Source: an uncultured Acetatifactor sp.
Lineage (GTDB): Bacteria; Bacillota; Clostridia; Lachnospirales; Lachnospiraceae
Direction of reading: 5' to 3'
DNA length: 52,216 nt
NCBI GenBank assembly: GCA_947586055.1
Contig: CANPXL010000020.1
Coordinates: forward strand, 1-52,216
Shown here: in pieces, positions 1 through 7,396 of the stretch
Layout: every line of letters starts with the position of its first letter
How positions within the stretch are numbered: position 1 is the first letter of the stretch
Made by a program: the position numbers and the translations under genes
The notes under the pieces: model-generated
What the model was told of the DNA's origin: nothing
Database searches by the model: none
Seen by the model: only the letters and a program-made list of their open reading frames with translations

Positions 1-64
1 ACAAAAAAAGCAAGTAAAACCTTGCAAAATAAGGAAAAAATTTAATTGGGATTAACTAACAAGT

Positions 65-177
65 GGCAAACTCGGGCCGTCTCTTCAGGCGTCCGCCATC
101 CGACGGCATTTGTCTCCAGGGGTTCTTCACGTCCTCGAAAAACTTTTACCACCTGTCGGTTATCAGTTACAGGAGGT
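65..177 (+). other. Structured noncoding segment with a hairpin covering a Shine-Dalgarno sequence
   Basis: I do not recognise a family here. Two foldable parts are visible. GCCGTC (76-81) pairs with GACGGC (102-107), enclosing a small GGC/GCC hairpin and flanked by CAAA and TTTG. Then ACCACCTGT (148-156) can pair with ACAGGAGGT (169-177), burying an AGGAGG Shine-Dalgarno sequence four bases before an ATG at 181. This could be a translation-regulating leader; the same pairing also exists on the minus strand. The left edge of the window cuts off any upstream context. Confidence 0.3.
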
Positions 178-180
178 AGT

Positions 181-276
181 ATGTCAAAAACGCACAAAAA
201 CTATGCCTTAAAATTGATGGTACTTTGGTACTATTTCAGTATTGATTTTTTAAGACAAAACTACTATAATTTTTAA
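181..276 (+). CDS. Possible 31-residue peptide
   Basis: A short open frame starts with ATG four bases after AGGAGG and ends with TAA. The peptide would be basic at the start and aromatic at the end (MSKTHKNYAL ... NYYNF). I recognise no family. Its last third is also a near-consensus sigma-A promoter (242-270), so the frame may be open by chance. The good ribosome binding site, and the hairpin that could hide it, are the only reasons to list it. Confidence 0.22.
   Translation: MSKTHKNYALKLMVLWYYFSIDFLRQNYYNF
242..270 (+). promoter_or_regulatory. Sigma-A promoter of a putative small RNA
   Basis: TTGATT at 242-247, a 17-bp spacer and a perfect TATAAT at 265-270. Transcription would start near 277. 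No gene follows on this strand before the terminator at 337-373. Confidence 0.65.
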
Positions 277-373
277 TGTAAGCAGATGCCACTAAGGTTT
301 CTGTTTACACCCCTTAAATATTTATACTCCCCTCATGACAGGCCGTCGGATTTCCGACGGTCTGTCTGTTTTT
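277..373 (+). ncRNA. Candidate small RNA of about 97 nt
   Basis: The interval is bounded by a near-consensus promoter (242-270) and an intrinsic terminator (337-373). The 5' part can form a 9-bp hairpin (GTAAGCAGA pairing with TCTGTTTAC), and the 3' part is the terminator hairpin. There is no convincing open frame. I cannot assign it to a known RNA family. Confidence 0.42.
337..373 (+). terminator. Intrinsic terminator of the putative small RNA
   Basis: GACAGGCCGTCGGA pairs with TCCGACGGTCTGTC (14 bp, one G-T pair) and is followed by TGTTTTT. The stem is also symmetrical for the minus strand, but the T run is only on the plus side. Confidence 0.75.
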
Positions 374-415
374 CCGCCGCCCGCACTCCGGATGCTCCGG
401 CGGGCCCCGTTCTTC

Positions 416-898
416 TCAGGAAATCCAGTCGCGGAACAGCTTCACGACAAAGGAAACCGCCAGAATAATCAGCAGTACGGGAAGCAGAAGCGACGCCACG
501 GAATACACTACCGCAAGAATCAGCACAAGAACCGCCGCAAACACCGCCAGCGCCACGGCCCCCAACAGCCATCCGGGCATGCGCAGTCCAAAAAACCGCC
601 TTTCGCGCCTGCCATCCTCCCCGTAACCGCGGCCGCCTTCGCCGGAACGATCCCCGCTCTCCCCGTCCGGCCCCGCCGACCGGCCGCCCCGTTGTGCGCC
701 GCCCTGGGTCTGAATGATGGTTCTCGCGATCAGTCTCGGATCTCCAAGCTGATTCAATACTTCCTCCTCGCTTCTGCCCCTGCGGACCTCGATATTGATG
801 TAATCCTCATAATATCTGACATTCTCTGCGACAACCTCCGCTGAGACTCTCCCGCCCAGCGCCGTTCTGAGTTTTTCCAGAAATTCCCTTTTCCCCAT
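416..898 (-). CDS. DUF1700 family membrane protein
   Basis: 160 residues. The N-terminal part (about 1-65) looks like the helical HAAS/DUF1700 domain: MGKREFLEKL, then ENVRYYEDYI and EEVLNQLGDP, a pattern typical of this family. A Gly/Arg/Glu-rich linker (about 66-105) follows, then two close hydrophobic stretches (about 108-150) that should cross the membrane, and a short FRDWIS tail. In Firmicutes such genes often sit beside a PadR-type regulator; none is present here, and the upstream neighbour on the same strand is a small DUF6171 gene 23 bp away. The family's molecular function is not established; roles in envelope or toxin regulation are suggested by context elsewhere. Confidence 0.8.
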   Translation of the reverse strand: MGKREFLEKLRTALGGRVSAEVVAENVRYYEDYINIEVRRGRSEEEVLNQLGDPRLIARTIIQTQGGAQRGGRSAGPDGESGDRSGEGGRGYGEDGRRERRFFGLRMPGWLLGAVALAVFAAVLVLILAVVYSVASLLLPVLLIILAVSFVVKLFRDWIS

Positions 899-921
899 CT
901 TTCCATGCCCTCAAAATCGCT

Positions 922-1194
922 TCACCACTTTTTCCAGGGACATGCGTTTTTTGCCACAGCGGCCCGAAGCTCCACATAGCAGCCGCAGCTTCTGCACATC
1001 TCCTGAAACAACATTTCACAGTCTCTGCAGACCGACAGTCTCCTTTCGTAAAGAGCCTGATCCGCCCTGATGTCGATATCCAGGTTTTCAATATATTCCT
1101 GCAGGGAGCGAACATATTCTTCCTGTCCCTCCATATCCTTAAGCAGGCATTTTTTGCATACACGAAGGTTTTTTCCCGTCTGTTCCATCCTCAT
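922..1194 (-). CDS. DUF6171 family small cysteine-rich protein
   Basis: About 90 residues with four CxxC-like cysteine pairs: VCKKC, VCRDC, and CRSCGCYVELRAAV near the C-terminus, ending in a basic tail. This matches the DUF6171 pattern known from Lachnospiraceae; the cysteines probably bind zinc. No function is known. The start is uncertain: two nearby ATGs (1194 and 1188) lack a clear ribosome binding site, and the frame remains open upstream through the tRNA-Arg gene, which cannot be coding. It lies 23 bp upstream of the DUF1700 gene, so the two may be cotranscribed. Confidence 0.72.
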   Translation of the reverse strand: MRMEQTGKNLRVCKKCLLKDMEGQEEYVRSLQEYIENLDIDIRADQALYERRLSVCRDCEMLFQEMCRSCGCYVELRAAVAKNACPWKKW

Positions 1195-1202
1195 CCCCAC
1201 AC

Positions 1203-1245
1203 AGAATAGAAACAGCGGAAGCCTTCCGTCAAAGGTTCCCGCTGT
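1203..1245 (-). terminator. Terminator after tRNA-Arg(ACG)
   Basis: On the minus strand ACAGCGGGAA pairs with TTCCGCTGT and is followed by a T-rich stretch (TTTCTATTCT). It lies just downstream of the tRNA. Confidence 0.55.
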
Positions 1246-1255
1246 CAACTTCAAG

Positions 1256-1329
1256 CGTGCGTTAGAGGATTCGAACCCCCGACCTTTTGGTCCGTAGCCA
1301 AACGCTCTATCCAGCTGAGCTAAACGCAC
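1256..1329 (-). tRNA. tRNA-Arg(ACG)
   Basis: Cloverleaf of 74 nt. Acceptor stem GTGCGTT/AACGCAC, D-loop AGCTCAGCTGGATAGAGC, anticodon loop CTACGGA giving anticodon ACG, and T-arm GGGGGTTCGAATCCTCT. CCA is not encoded. The wobble A would be deaminated to inosine. Confidence 0.95.
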
Positions 1330-1366
1330 ATCCAAATCCGCAGATTTTTTATCTGCAACAGTATGT

Positions 1367-1395
1367 ATAATACCCTTTCTTCACAGAAAAGTCAA
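1367..1395 (-). promoter_or_regulatory. Promoter of tRNA-Arg(ACG)
   Basis: On the minus strand TTGACT (1395-1390), 17-bp spacer, TATTAT (1372-1367). It overlaps the last codons of the YhfC gene. A small hairpin (GCAGAT/ATCTGC) lies between promoter and tRNA. Confidence 0.6.
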
Positions 1396-2195
1396 GTACT
1401 AATTTTTTCCTCTTTCCAACGCCGGAGCGCGAAAACCATCACAAGAACGGCGTCGACAAAAACCAGCGCTTCCGTGAGGAAGACATTTCCGACCAGCTCA
1501 TTAAAAATGACCATCACGCTGTCCGTCAGCATATGCAGCAGGATCGCCAGAGGATAATAAAACAGTTTCTTTCCCCCTTTCTTCACCGCTATCCAGACCA
1601 GAAGGGAAAGCGCCATCTGCAGGATGACCGCGCTGCACCGTTCCAGAATGGAGAGCAGATACATGGGGGCCGGCGTGGCGGTAAGGGTCTGTATGCTTTC
1701 CGCAAAGACCGCTTTCTGATCCTCCGGAAGAATGGCCAGTATCTGTTCATATCTGCCGGCGTTGACGATCACTGCATAAATCAGCGTGTTAAGCATATTC
1801 AAAGACAGAATGGAAAAGGCCTCAAAGCCCCCGTGTCCCGCACCGTAGGTCCAGGCGTTTCCATCGTTGTCCCTCTCCTTTTTCAGGACCGTCCGAAAAG
1901 CCAGGAACCTTCCGGATTCCTCAAAGAGCCCCGCCATGAAGCCGCCGTATAAGCCGTAGAGCCATACGTTTCCCCTGATCACCGCTCCCGCAGGGCTTGT
2001 CAGGATCACGCCATGCAGCGCGGACTCCAGCGTCATGACAAACAGAAACATCACTCCGCAGCCCACGAAAAAAGCTTTTGCGGATCCGCCCGACTTTTTT
2101 CTCACAAACAGAAACAATAAAACCGGTATCAGGACTCCCGCAGCCATAGCTGTACAGATCATCACGAGCGCAGCCGTTGATACATGCATCTTCAT
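1392..2195 (-). CDS. YhfC family intramembrane metalloprotease-like protein
   Basis: About 267 residues from the ATG at 2195, chosen because GGAGAG lies just before it; an upstream ATG at 2219 has no such signal. The protein is almost entirely hydrophobic, with about seven membrane segments. It carries a GLFEESGR motif, then YGAGHGGFEA, and later HMLTDS near a C-terminal helix. Paired EE and H residues inside membrane helices are characteristic of the YhfC family, which is related to the CPBP/Abi intramembrane proteases. The substrate is unknown. It is preceded by its own promoter-like sequence and followed closely by tRNA-Arg, so it is probably monocistronic. Confidence 0.78.
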   Translation of the reverse strand: MKMHVSTAALVMICTAMAAGVLIPVLLFLFVRKKSGGSAKAFFVGCGVMFLFVMTLESALHGVILTSPAGAVIRGNVWLYGLYGGFMAGLFEESGRFLAFRTVLKKERDNDGNAWTYGAGHGGFEAFSILSLNMLNTLIYAVIVNAGRYEQILAILPEDQKAVFAESIQTLTATPAPMYLLSILERCSAVILQMALSLLVWIAVKKGGKKLFYYPLAILLHMLTDSVMVIFNELVGNVFLTEALVFVDAVLVMVFALRRWKEEKIST

Positions 2196-2238
2196 TTTCT
2201 CTCCGCATTCCACAAACAATTGATTGGTTGCTCCGTTT

Positions 2239-2268
2239 ATGGTAACACAATCCCCGGGGAAAAGTCAA
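2239..2268 (-). promoter_or_regulatory. Probable promoter of the YhfC gene
   Basis: On the minus strand TTGACT (2268-2263), 18-bp spacer, TACCAT (2244-2239), about 45 bp ahead of the chosen start. Confidence 0.45.
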
Positions 2269-2404
2269 ATACCGCGCACCTTACATCCGGAGACGAGACT
2301 TATATCCGGAGGCCGGAAACGGTTTCTGTATCCGTCCGGCGCCTGTCACCATCCCTCCTGTTTTTCATATTCTTATAATAATCAGCGAAAAAGGAACAAA
2401 AACT

Positions 2405-4219
2405 ATGGCTATTGGATACCTGCAGATACAGACACGGACAGCTCAGGACGCCATTCCCCTTGAGGGCGCGCAGGTCCGCGTACTGGATGACGAAGGGAAC
2501 CTGCTCTACCGTCTCACCACCGACAGCAGCGGCGAAACCCGGCCCGTCAGTCTGGAAACCCTTGACGGGAGCTATTCTCTGGACCCCGGCTATCAGGGAA
2601 ATCCTTATGCAGACTATGGCGTCACCGTGGAAACGGAAGGATTTCAGCCGGTCTCCGTCACGGGGATTCCCATTTACGACGGCCAGACGGCAGTCCTCCC
2701 GGTGGCGCTGGTCCCTCTGGAAGAAAATCAGACGCGCCGGACGCCCGAAACCGTTACCATTGGCCCGCCGGCAGTGACGCTGGACGGCGGACGACAGCAG
2801 GAAGGAACTTCCGCAAACGCAAGAGTGCTCCGACAGGTGGTCATCCCCGATCCGATCACGGTACACCTGGGCGCCCCTGCCGCGGCGGCTGCAAATGTGC
2901 AGGTCCGCTTTTCGGATTATGTGAAAAATGTCGCCAGCAGCGAAATCTACCCCACATGGCCCGACGCTGCGATAAGGGCCAATGTCTACGCCATCATGAC
3001 CTTTGCCATAAACCGGGTTTACACCGAATGGTACAAAAGCCAGGGCTATGACTTTGACATCACCAACAACACGGCCTACGACCAGTATTATGTTCCGGGC
3101 CATCCCATCTACGACTCCATCAGCAATGTCGTGGACGAACTGTTCGGCGAATATGTCCGCAGGCAGGGACAGCTTGCCCCCTACTTCACTTCCTTCTGCA
3201 ACGGCACCACCGCGGTCTGCCAGGGACTGTCCCAATGGGGGACGGTGTCACTTGCCGATCAGGGCTATTCTCCCCTGCAGATCCTTCGTGCCTACTATCC
3301 AAACGACATTCAGATCGCAGAGACCAACATTGTCACAAACGCCCTGTCCTCCTTCCCCGGAACGGCTCTCAGAGCAGGGAGCAGCGGCCTTGATGTCCAG
3401 ACGATCCAGACGTATCTGACACGCATCCGCCGCAATTATCCCTCCATCCCCGCCATCACCGATCCGACGGGATCCTTTGGCGAAAGCACCCGCGCCGCGG
3501 TGGAAAAATTCCAAAGCATTTTCAACCTGACTCCGGACGGGATCGTCGGCAAGGCGACATGGTATAAGCTTTCCAACATTTACACTGCCGTGACTCGCCT
3601 TGCGGAGCTGGACAGCGAAGGCACGTCGCTTGGTATCGGCAGCGTGCCCCCCGCCTCAACCCTCCGGACGGGATCGGCCGGGCAGGATGTGATCACCCTG
3701 CAGTACCTTCTGAATGTGGTCTCCCGATATGACCCGCAGGTCCCCGCTCCCGCACAGGACGGTATTTTCGGAAGCGGCACAAGACAGGCAGTCATCGCGT
3801 TCCAGCAGGCCATGCAGCTGGAGGCGGACGGCATCGTCGGAAAAGCCACATGGCAGGCTCTTTACAACGTATACCTCGGCATTGAACAGAATGTTCCGAA
3901 ACCGGGGCCCGACGTGGGCTATCTCACTTATACCGTGCAGCCCGGCGACAGTCTCTGGCTGATCGCCCAGCGTTACGGCACCACGGTAGAAGCCATCCGG
4001 CAGGCCAACGGCCTGACCGGCAATCTCCTTATGATCGGGCAGGTGCTCCGGATCCCCGTATCCCAGAGTCCTTACGTGGAATACACCGTCCGCCCGGGCG
4101 ATACCCTCTGGGAGCTGGCCCGCAGATATGACACCACGGTCGAGGCCATCATGCAGGCCAACGGCCTGACCAGCACGATCCTGATGATCGGGCAGGTGCT
4201 CCGGATTCCCGTCGGCTGA
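2405..4219 (+). CDS. SpoIID-domain protein with two peptidoglycan-binding and two LysM domains
   Basis: 604 residues; start supported by AAAGGAA 11 bases upstream. Domains in order: a carboxypeptidase-regulatory-like beta domain (about 5-105); a SpoIID/LytB-type domain (about 165-305); two PG_binding_1 domains (about 322-390 and 420-487, each with DGI(V/F)G..T..A and ending GKATW); two LysM repeats (about 508-552 and 559-603, YTVQPGDSLW and YTVRPGDTLW). In the SpoIID part Glu180 (NVASSEIYPTW) sits where the catalytic glutamate of SpoIID lytic transglycosylases is expected, and GLSQWG (275-280) matches the conserved GMSQYG. There is no signal peptide or membrane segment, which is odd for a wall enzyme and suggests the mother cell or spore as its place. 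Its substrate should be peptidoglycan. It converges on malY across a shared terminator. Confidence 0.8.
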   Translation: MAIGYLQIQTRTAQDAIPLEGAQVRVLDDEGNLLYRLTTDSSGETRPVSLETLDGSYSLDPGYQGNPYADYGVTVETEGFQPVSVTGIPIYDGQTAVLPVALVPLEENQTRRTPETVTIGPPAVTLDGGRQQEGTSANARVLRQVVIPDPITVHLGAPAAAAANVQVRFSDYVKNVASSEIYPTWPDAAIRANVYAIMTFAINRVYTEWYKSQGYDFDITNNTAYDQYYVPGHPIYDSISNVVDELFGEYVRRQGQLAPYFTSFCNGTTAVCQGLSQWGTVSLADQGYSPLQILRAYYPNDIQIAETNIVTNALSSFPGTALRAGSSGLDVQTIQTYLTRIRRNYPSIPAITDPTGSFGESTRAAVEKFQSIFNLTPDGIVGKATWYKLSNIYTAVTRLAELDSEGTSLGIGSVPPASTLRTGSAGQDVITLQYLLNVVSRYDPQVPAPAQDGIFGSGTRQAVIAFQQAMQLEADGIVGKATWQALYNVYLGIEQNVPKPGPDVGYLTYTVQPGDSLWLIAQRYGTTVEAIRQANGLTGNLLMIGQVLRIPVSQSPYVEYTVRPGDTLWELARRYDTTVEAIMQANGLTSTILMIGQVLRIPVG

Positions 4220-4300
4220 AAACAGCCGTCAGGCCGTTTTCGGGCAGACAGCGCCGAAACCGTACCGACACGGAACAGCCTCCGCAAGGCGGGGCGGTAA

Positions 4301-4344
4301 AAAGACGGCCATCTCAGGAAAAATATCCCGGGATGGCCGTCTTT
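4301..4344. terminator. Bidirectional terminator between convergent genes
   Basis: AAAGACGGCCATC pairs with GATGGCCGTCTTT around an A-rich loop containing a CCCGGG core. T runs exist on both sides, strongest on the minus strand (CTTTTTAC). It serves both the SpoIID-domain gene and malY. Confidence 0.85.
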
Positions 4345-4370
4345 ATGCACATTTTCAGTCCCAATATATA

Positions 4371-4382
4371 ACAGTTCAGCCC
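4371..4382. repeat. Isolated end motif of the dispersed repeat family
   Basis: AACAGTTCAGCC, identical to the terminal motif of the composite repeats at 48909 and 50691, overlaps the TGA stop codon of malY. No repeat body follows, so it is a remnant or a chance match. Confidence 0.3.
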
Positions 4383-5572
4383 TCGCCGCCCGGAAAAATT
4401 GATCGATGGATCTTCCCGTATGCGTCCACGCTTTTCTCAAGACGTGAAAGTCCCTCCCGGAGCCTGCTTCTGGGGCAGGCGGCGTTCAGCCGCAGAAAAC
4501 TTCTCCCGCAGTCTCCGTATTCCTCTCCCGCCGTCAGATACAGCCCGCTGTCCGAGCGGATAAATGCCGCCAGTTCCCCGGCATCCTCCGCAACCGCGCT
4601 GCAGTCCAGCCAGAGAAGGTATGTCGCCCGGGAAGGCACCACCCTGATAGCGGGGATCTTATCCGCGATCCATTCCCTCACCGTCCGCTTGTTTTCATAC
4701 AGGTACTCCCGCAGCTGCTCCAGCCACGCTTCCCCCTTTGTGAAAGCCGCCACCGCGGCCCCCACCGCAAAAGCGTTCGGCTCCGCCACCTCGTCCGTAT
4801 TGAGTCCCCGGTCCAGCTTATGGCGGATCACAGGATCAGGCACAACCACCGCCGCCGTCTGCAGTCCCGCCAGGTTGAACGCCTTGGTCGGCGCGATACA
4901 GGTGACGCTGTTCTCCCTGCATGCGTCCGATACCGATGCGAACGGCACGTATTCATATCCAGGATCCGTCAGATCACAGTGAATCTCGTCGGACAGGATC
5001 AAAACGTGGTGCTCTCTGCCCAGCGCCCCGATCCTTTCCAGCGTCTCACGATCCCAGATCTTTCCCACAGGATTGTGGGGATTGCAAAGAAGCATCAGCG
5101 TAGTCTGGGGATCCGCCATTTTTTCTTCCAGATCGTCCCAGTCGATCTCGTATTCCGTTCCGTTGTAAACCAGCGGACTTTCCAGGATCTCACGTCCGTT
5201 GTTGCGGATGGAATGAAAGAAAATGTTGTACACCGGCGTCTGTACCAGCACCTTTTCCCCCACGGTGGTCAGCTTCCGGACCGCGCTGGAGATGGCGGGC
5301 ACCACTCCCGTACAGAAGACAAGCCAGTCTTTTTCCATGGAAAATCCGTGCCTGCGGCTCCACCAGTCCCGATACGCCCGATACCAGTCTTCCGTCACCA
5401 CACAATAGCCGAAAATGCCGTGCTCTACCCGTTCCCGCAACTCCTCCCGGATCTCGGGCGCCGTTTCAAAATCCATGTCGGCAACCCACATGGGAAGCTC
5501 CCGCTGGGACACGTCCCATTTCAGGGAACCCCGGCCCCGCCTGTCCGTCACCTTATCAAAATCATACGTCAT
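4376..5572 (-). CDS. malY: MalY/PatB family PLP-dependent cystathionine beta-lyase
   Basis: 398 residues, the usual length for fold-type I C-S lyases of the MalY/PatB group. Visible features: N-terminal LPMWVADMDF, NPHNPVG (164-170), SDEIHCDL with Asp195 for the pyridine nitrogen, and the Schiff-base lysine Lys230 in APTKAFNLAG. The group cleaves cystathionine or related thioethers to a thiol, pyruvate and ammonia; exact substrate is not decidable from sequence. The gene begins 8 bp after the DUF3737 gene, so the two form an operon from the promoter at 6576. Its stop codon lies in a copy of the repeat motif AACAGTTCAGCC and the shared terminator follows. Confidence 0.9.
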   Translation of the reverse strand: MTYDFDKVTDRRGRGSLKWDVSQRELPMWVADMDFETAPEIREELRERVEHGIFGYCVVTEDWYRAYRDWWSRRHGFSMEKDWLVFCTGVVPAISSAVRKLTTVGEKVLVQTPVYNIFFHSIRNNGREILESPLVYNGTEYEIDWDDLEEKMADPQTTLMLLCNPHNPVGKIWDRETLERIGALGREHHVLILSDEIHCDLTDPGYEYVPFASVSDACRENSVTCIAPTKAFNLAGLQTAAVVVPDPVIRHKLDRGLNTDEVAEPNAFAVGAAVAAFTKGEAWLEQLREYLYENKRTVREWIADKIPAIRVVPSRATYLLWLDCSAVAEDAGELAAFIRSDSGLYLTAGEEYGDCGRSFLRLNAACPRSRLREGLSRLEKSVDAYGKIHRSIFPGGEG

Positions 5573-5580
5573 TTCCCGCT

Positions 5581-6465
5581 CTATTTTTCCTCCGTCTCCC
5601 AGGGCGCCCTGTCCGAATGCTTCAGGATCTCTCCGGCCTCGATTCTGGTCTGGTCGATCTTTATCTTCCGGCCGTCCATGATCAGCTCTCCGATCCTGTC
5701 GGCCCGGATAACGCCCCCCTTTGGATTAAACACACTGTCCACCTTTCCGATGATCTCCACATCCGCCTGAGAGTATTCAAAGGCCAGCGTGGTATCCTGC
5801 AGACGGCAGTTCTTCATTGTCAGGTTGTCGATATAACACATGCCCTGCAGGCTCTCGACGGTACAGTTGATCAGCGTAAGGTTCCTCGAGTTCCAGCCGA
5901 GATATTCCCCCGAGATAAAAGAATCGTACACCGTTACGTTCTCGCAGTTCCAGAAAGCGTCCTTGGAAAGCAGTCTGGAGTCGTGTATCTCCACATTTCT
6001 GCAGCCATCGAAGCTGTAATTCCCCACCAGCCTGAAATTACGGACCTTAATGTCGCTGCTGTTCATGCCAAAGTAATCGCCCCTGGCCGTCACATTGTCC
6101 ATCTCAATGCTGCGGCAGTTCCAGAGCGTCTCCGCGGCATTCGGCATATCCACATTCTGAAGCTTCAGGCCGTTCACCCGCCGGAATGTCTTCGGCGCTT
6201 CGATCACCGTGTCGGAGACGGAAAGGTTATCCGTGTACCAGATCCCCGCCCTCGCCATTTCATACAAAGTACATTCCCGCACGACCACATCCTTACAGTA
6301 CCAGAGCGGATATTTCCAGCGAAACAGGGTATTGTCGATCTCAAGGCCACGGCTCTCCTTCAACGGCGATTCCCCGTCTGCAAACGTACAATAGCTGATA
6401 TGACTGTCCTGTGTCTGGAACAACGCCCTCTCCCCCGTCAGGAACTGTCCACTTATTTCTTGCAT
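5581..6465 (-). CDS. DUF3737 family right-handed beta-helix protein
   Basis: 294 residues from the ATG at 6465, which follows GAGGAG. The sequence consists of repeated short strands with stacked Asn, Cys and aromatic residues (LWNCRSIEMDNV, FWNCENVTVYDS, GWNSRNLTLINC), the pattern of a left- or right-handed beta-helix and of the DUF3737 family. No signal peptide is seen, so it is probably cytoplasmic. Function is unknown; in many anaerobes it is found alone or beside aminotransferases. It is the first gene of an operon with malY. Confidence 0.78.
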   Translation of the reverse strand: MQEISGQFLTGERALFQTQDSHISYCTFADGESPLKESRGLEIDNTLFRWKYPLWYCKDVVVRECTLYEMARAGIWYTDNLSVSDTVIEAPKTFRRVNGLKLQNVDMPNAAETLWNCRSIEMDNVTARGDYFGMNSSDIKVRNFRLVGNYSFDGCRNVEIHDSRLLSKDAFWNCENVTVYDSFISGEYLGWNSRNLTLINCTVESLQGMCYIDNLTMKNCRLQDTTLAFEYSQADVEIIGKVDSVFNPKGGVIRADRIGELIMDGRKIKIDQTRIEAGEILKHSDRAPWETEEK

Positions 6466-6547
6466 TTCTCCTCGTTTCCGCCGCCGCAGCGGCCTGTGTT
6501 GATTGATTTGACGCCGGGGCATGCCTCCGGCCGCCTTTCACCCTATT

Positions 6548-6576
6548 ATCTTACCTCATCCGTCTCAAAAATTCAA
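6548..6576 (-). promoter_or_regulatory. Promoter of the DUF3737-malY operon
   Basis: On the minus strand TTGAAT (6576-6571), 17-bp spacer, TAAGAT (6553-6548). Distance to the start codon at 6465 is about 80 bp. Confidence 0.6.
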
Positions 6577-6637
6577 TTCCTATTTGAATACTCTGAATTG
6601 CGAATCCCCGGAATTGTTCCTAAAGTCCGTCACGCCG

Positions 6638-6916
6638 CTACCATTCCCTTCGGATCTCTTCCCGGGCGACGCCATAGGTCCGCATGAACTCATCCATATC
6701 CTCCGTATTCCTTATCATCATGATCTCCGTAAAGCGGCCGGTCTGCAGGTCCTTAAATCCGGCCACCTGCTCGCCGGTGCAGATGCTGGCGCGGATCACC
6801 GGCCTGTGACGCTGTCTGTCGTACCGGAAGGTCTCTTCGTCCGGCTCCCGTCCCGCGCCGCGCTGTCCCGCGTCCTGCCGCTTTCTTTTTTGTTTCCCGA
6901 ACCGAAAGATTCTCAT
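6638..6916 (-). CDS. Conserved small hypothetical protein
   Basis: About 92 residues: a basic N-terminus (MRIFRFGKQKRKR), then RPVIRASICTGEQVAGFKDL and a C-terminal half with FTEIMMIRN and DEFMRTYGV. I recall close relatives in Lachnospiraceae, some carried in databases with an unsupported dehydrogenase name; the protein is far too short for a dehydrogenase and has no nucleotide-binding motif. One CxxG cysteine is present. The start is uncertain between 6916 and 6937, since neither has a strong ribosome binding site. It lies downstream of the tRNA-Asp terminator. Confidence 0.62.
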   Translation of the reverse strand: MRIFRFGKQKRKRQDAGQRGAGREPDEETFRYDRQRHRPVIRASICTGEQVAGFKDLQTGRFTEIMMIRNTEDMDEFMRTYGVAREEIRREW

Positions 6917-6944
6917 ACCGTCATCCCATCTTTCCATTGATACT

Positions 6945-6977
6945 GTCAAAATACAAACTGCCGCATTCCTGCGGCAG
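6945..6977 (-). terminator. Terminator of the tRNA-Glu/CAT/Asp operon
   Basis: On the minus strand CTGCCGCA and TGCGGCAG form a tight hairpin around GGAA, followed by TTTGTATTTT. It lies 8 bp after tRNA-Asp. Confidence 0.85.
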
Positions 6978-6984
6978 CATGCAA

Positions 6985-7058
6985 CGACCCAGATCGGACT
7001 CGAACCGACGGCCTCCGCCGTGACAGGGCGGCGCTCTAACCAACTGAGCCACTGGGCC
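6985..7058 (-). tRNA. tRNA-Asp(GTC)
   Basis: 74-nt cloverleaf. Acceptor GGCCCAG/CTGGGTC, anticodon loop CTGTCAC with anticodon GTC, T-loop GGTTCGAGTCC. CCA not encoded. Third gene of the minus-strand tRNA operon. Confidence 0.95.
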
Positions 7059-7086
7059 TTATGGCAATGATTGCGGTAGATCAAAA

Positions 7087-7160
7087 TGGACCTTCGGGGA
7101 CTCGAACCCAGGACCGACCGGTTATGAGCCGGTTGCTCTAACCAACTGAGCTAAAGGTCC
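7087..7160 (-). tRNA. tRNA with CAT anticodon (Met or Ile2)
   Basis: 74-nt cloverleaf. Acceptor GGACCTT/AAGGTCC, anticodon loop CTCATAA with anticodon CAT. The acceptor stem and D-arm (GGACCTTTAGCTCAGTTGG) resemble the Bacillus tRNA-Ile2 whose C34 is changed to lysidine, so an isoleucine tRNA reading AUA is more likely than elongator methionine. It lacks the initiator features. Sequence alone does not settle the identity. Confidence 0.88.
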
Positions 7161-7182
7161 GCAATCCCTTTCGGGACTTAAA

Positions 7183-7254
7183 TGACTCCAACGGGAATCG
7201 AACCCGTGTTACCGCCGTGAAAGGGCGATGTCTTAACCGCTTGACCATGGAGCC
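7183..7254 (-). tRNA. tRNA-Glu(TTC)
   Basis: 72-nt cloverleaf. Acceptor GGCTCCA/TGGAGTC, anticodon loop CTTTCAC with anticodon TTC. CCA not encoded. First gene of the minus-strand operon Glu-CAT-Asp. Confidence 0.95.
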
Positions 7255-7346
7255 GCGATTTCCTGCCTCTCCCGGTCATGCGCCTTCGCACCCCTTTTCA
7301 AGGCTGTCCGTCCCGCCATCCGCTGACAGATGACCTGACAAAGAGT

Positions 7347-7375
7347 ATCTTACCATACCCGAAAGCATTTGGCAA
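7347..7375 (-). promoter_or_regulatory. Promoter of the tRNA-Glu/CAT/Asp operon
   Basis: On the minus strand TTGCCA (7375-7370), 17-bp spacer, TAAGAT (7352-7347). The leader to tRNA-Glu is about 90 nt. Confidence 0.6.
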
Positions 7376-7396
7376 GATAAATTTTGGCCTGAGTTT

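Noticed and set aside
922..1335. Longer DUF6171 frame covering the tRNA-Arg gene
   Set aside because: The N-terminal part is the translated tRNA.
6917..7084. N-terminal extension of the small hypothetical protein through tRNA-Asp
   Set aside because: The extension is translated tRNA and terminator sequence.
7087..7160. Initiator tRNA-Met
   Set aside because: It has a paired first acceptor base pair and lacks the GGG/CCC anticodon-stem feature of initiators.
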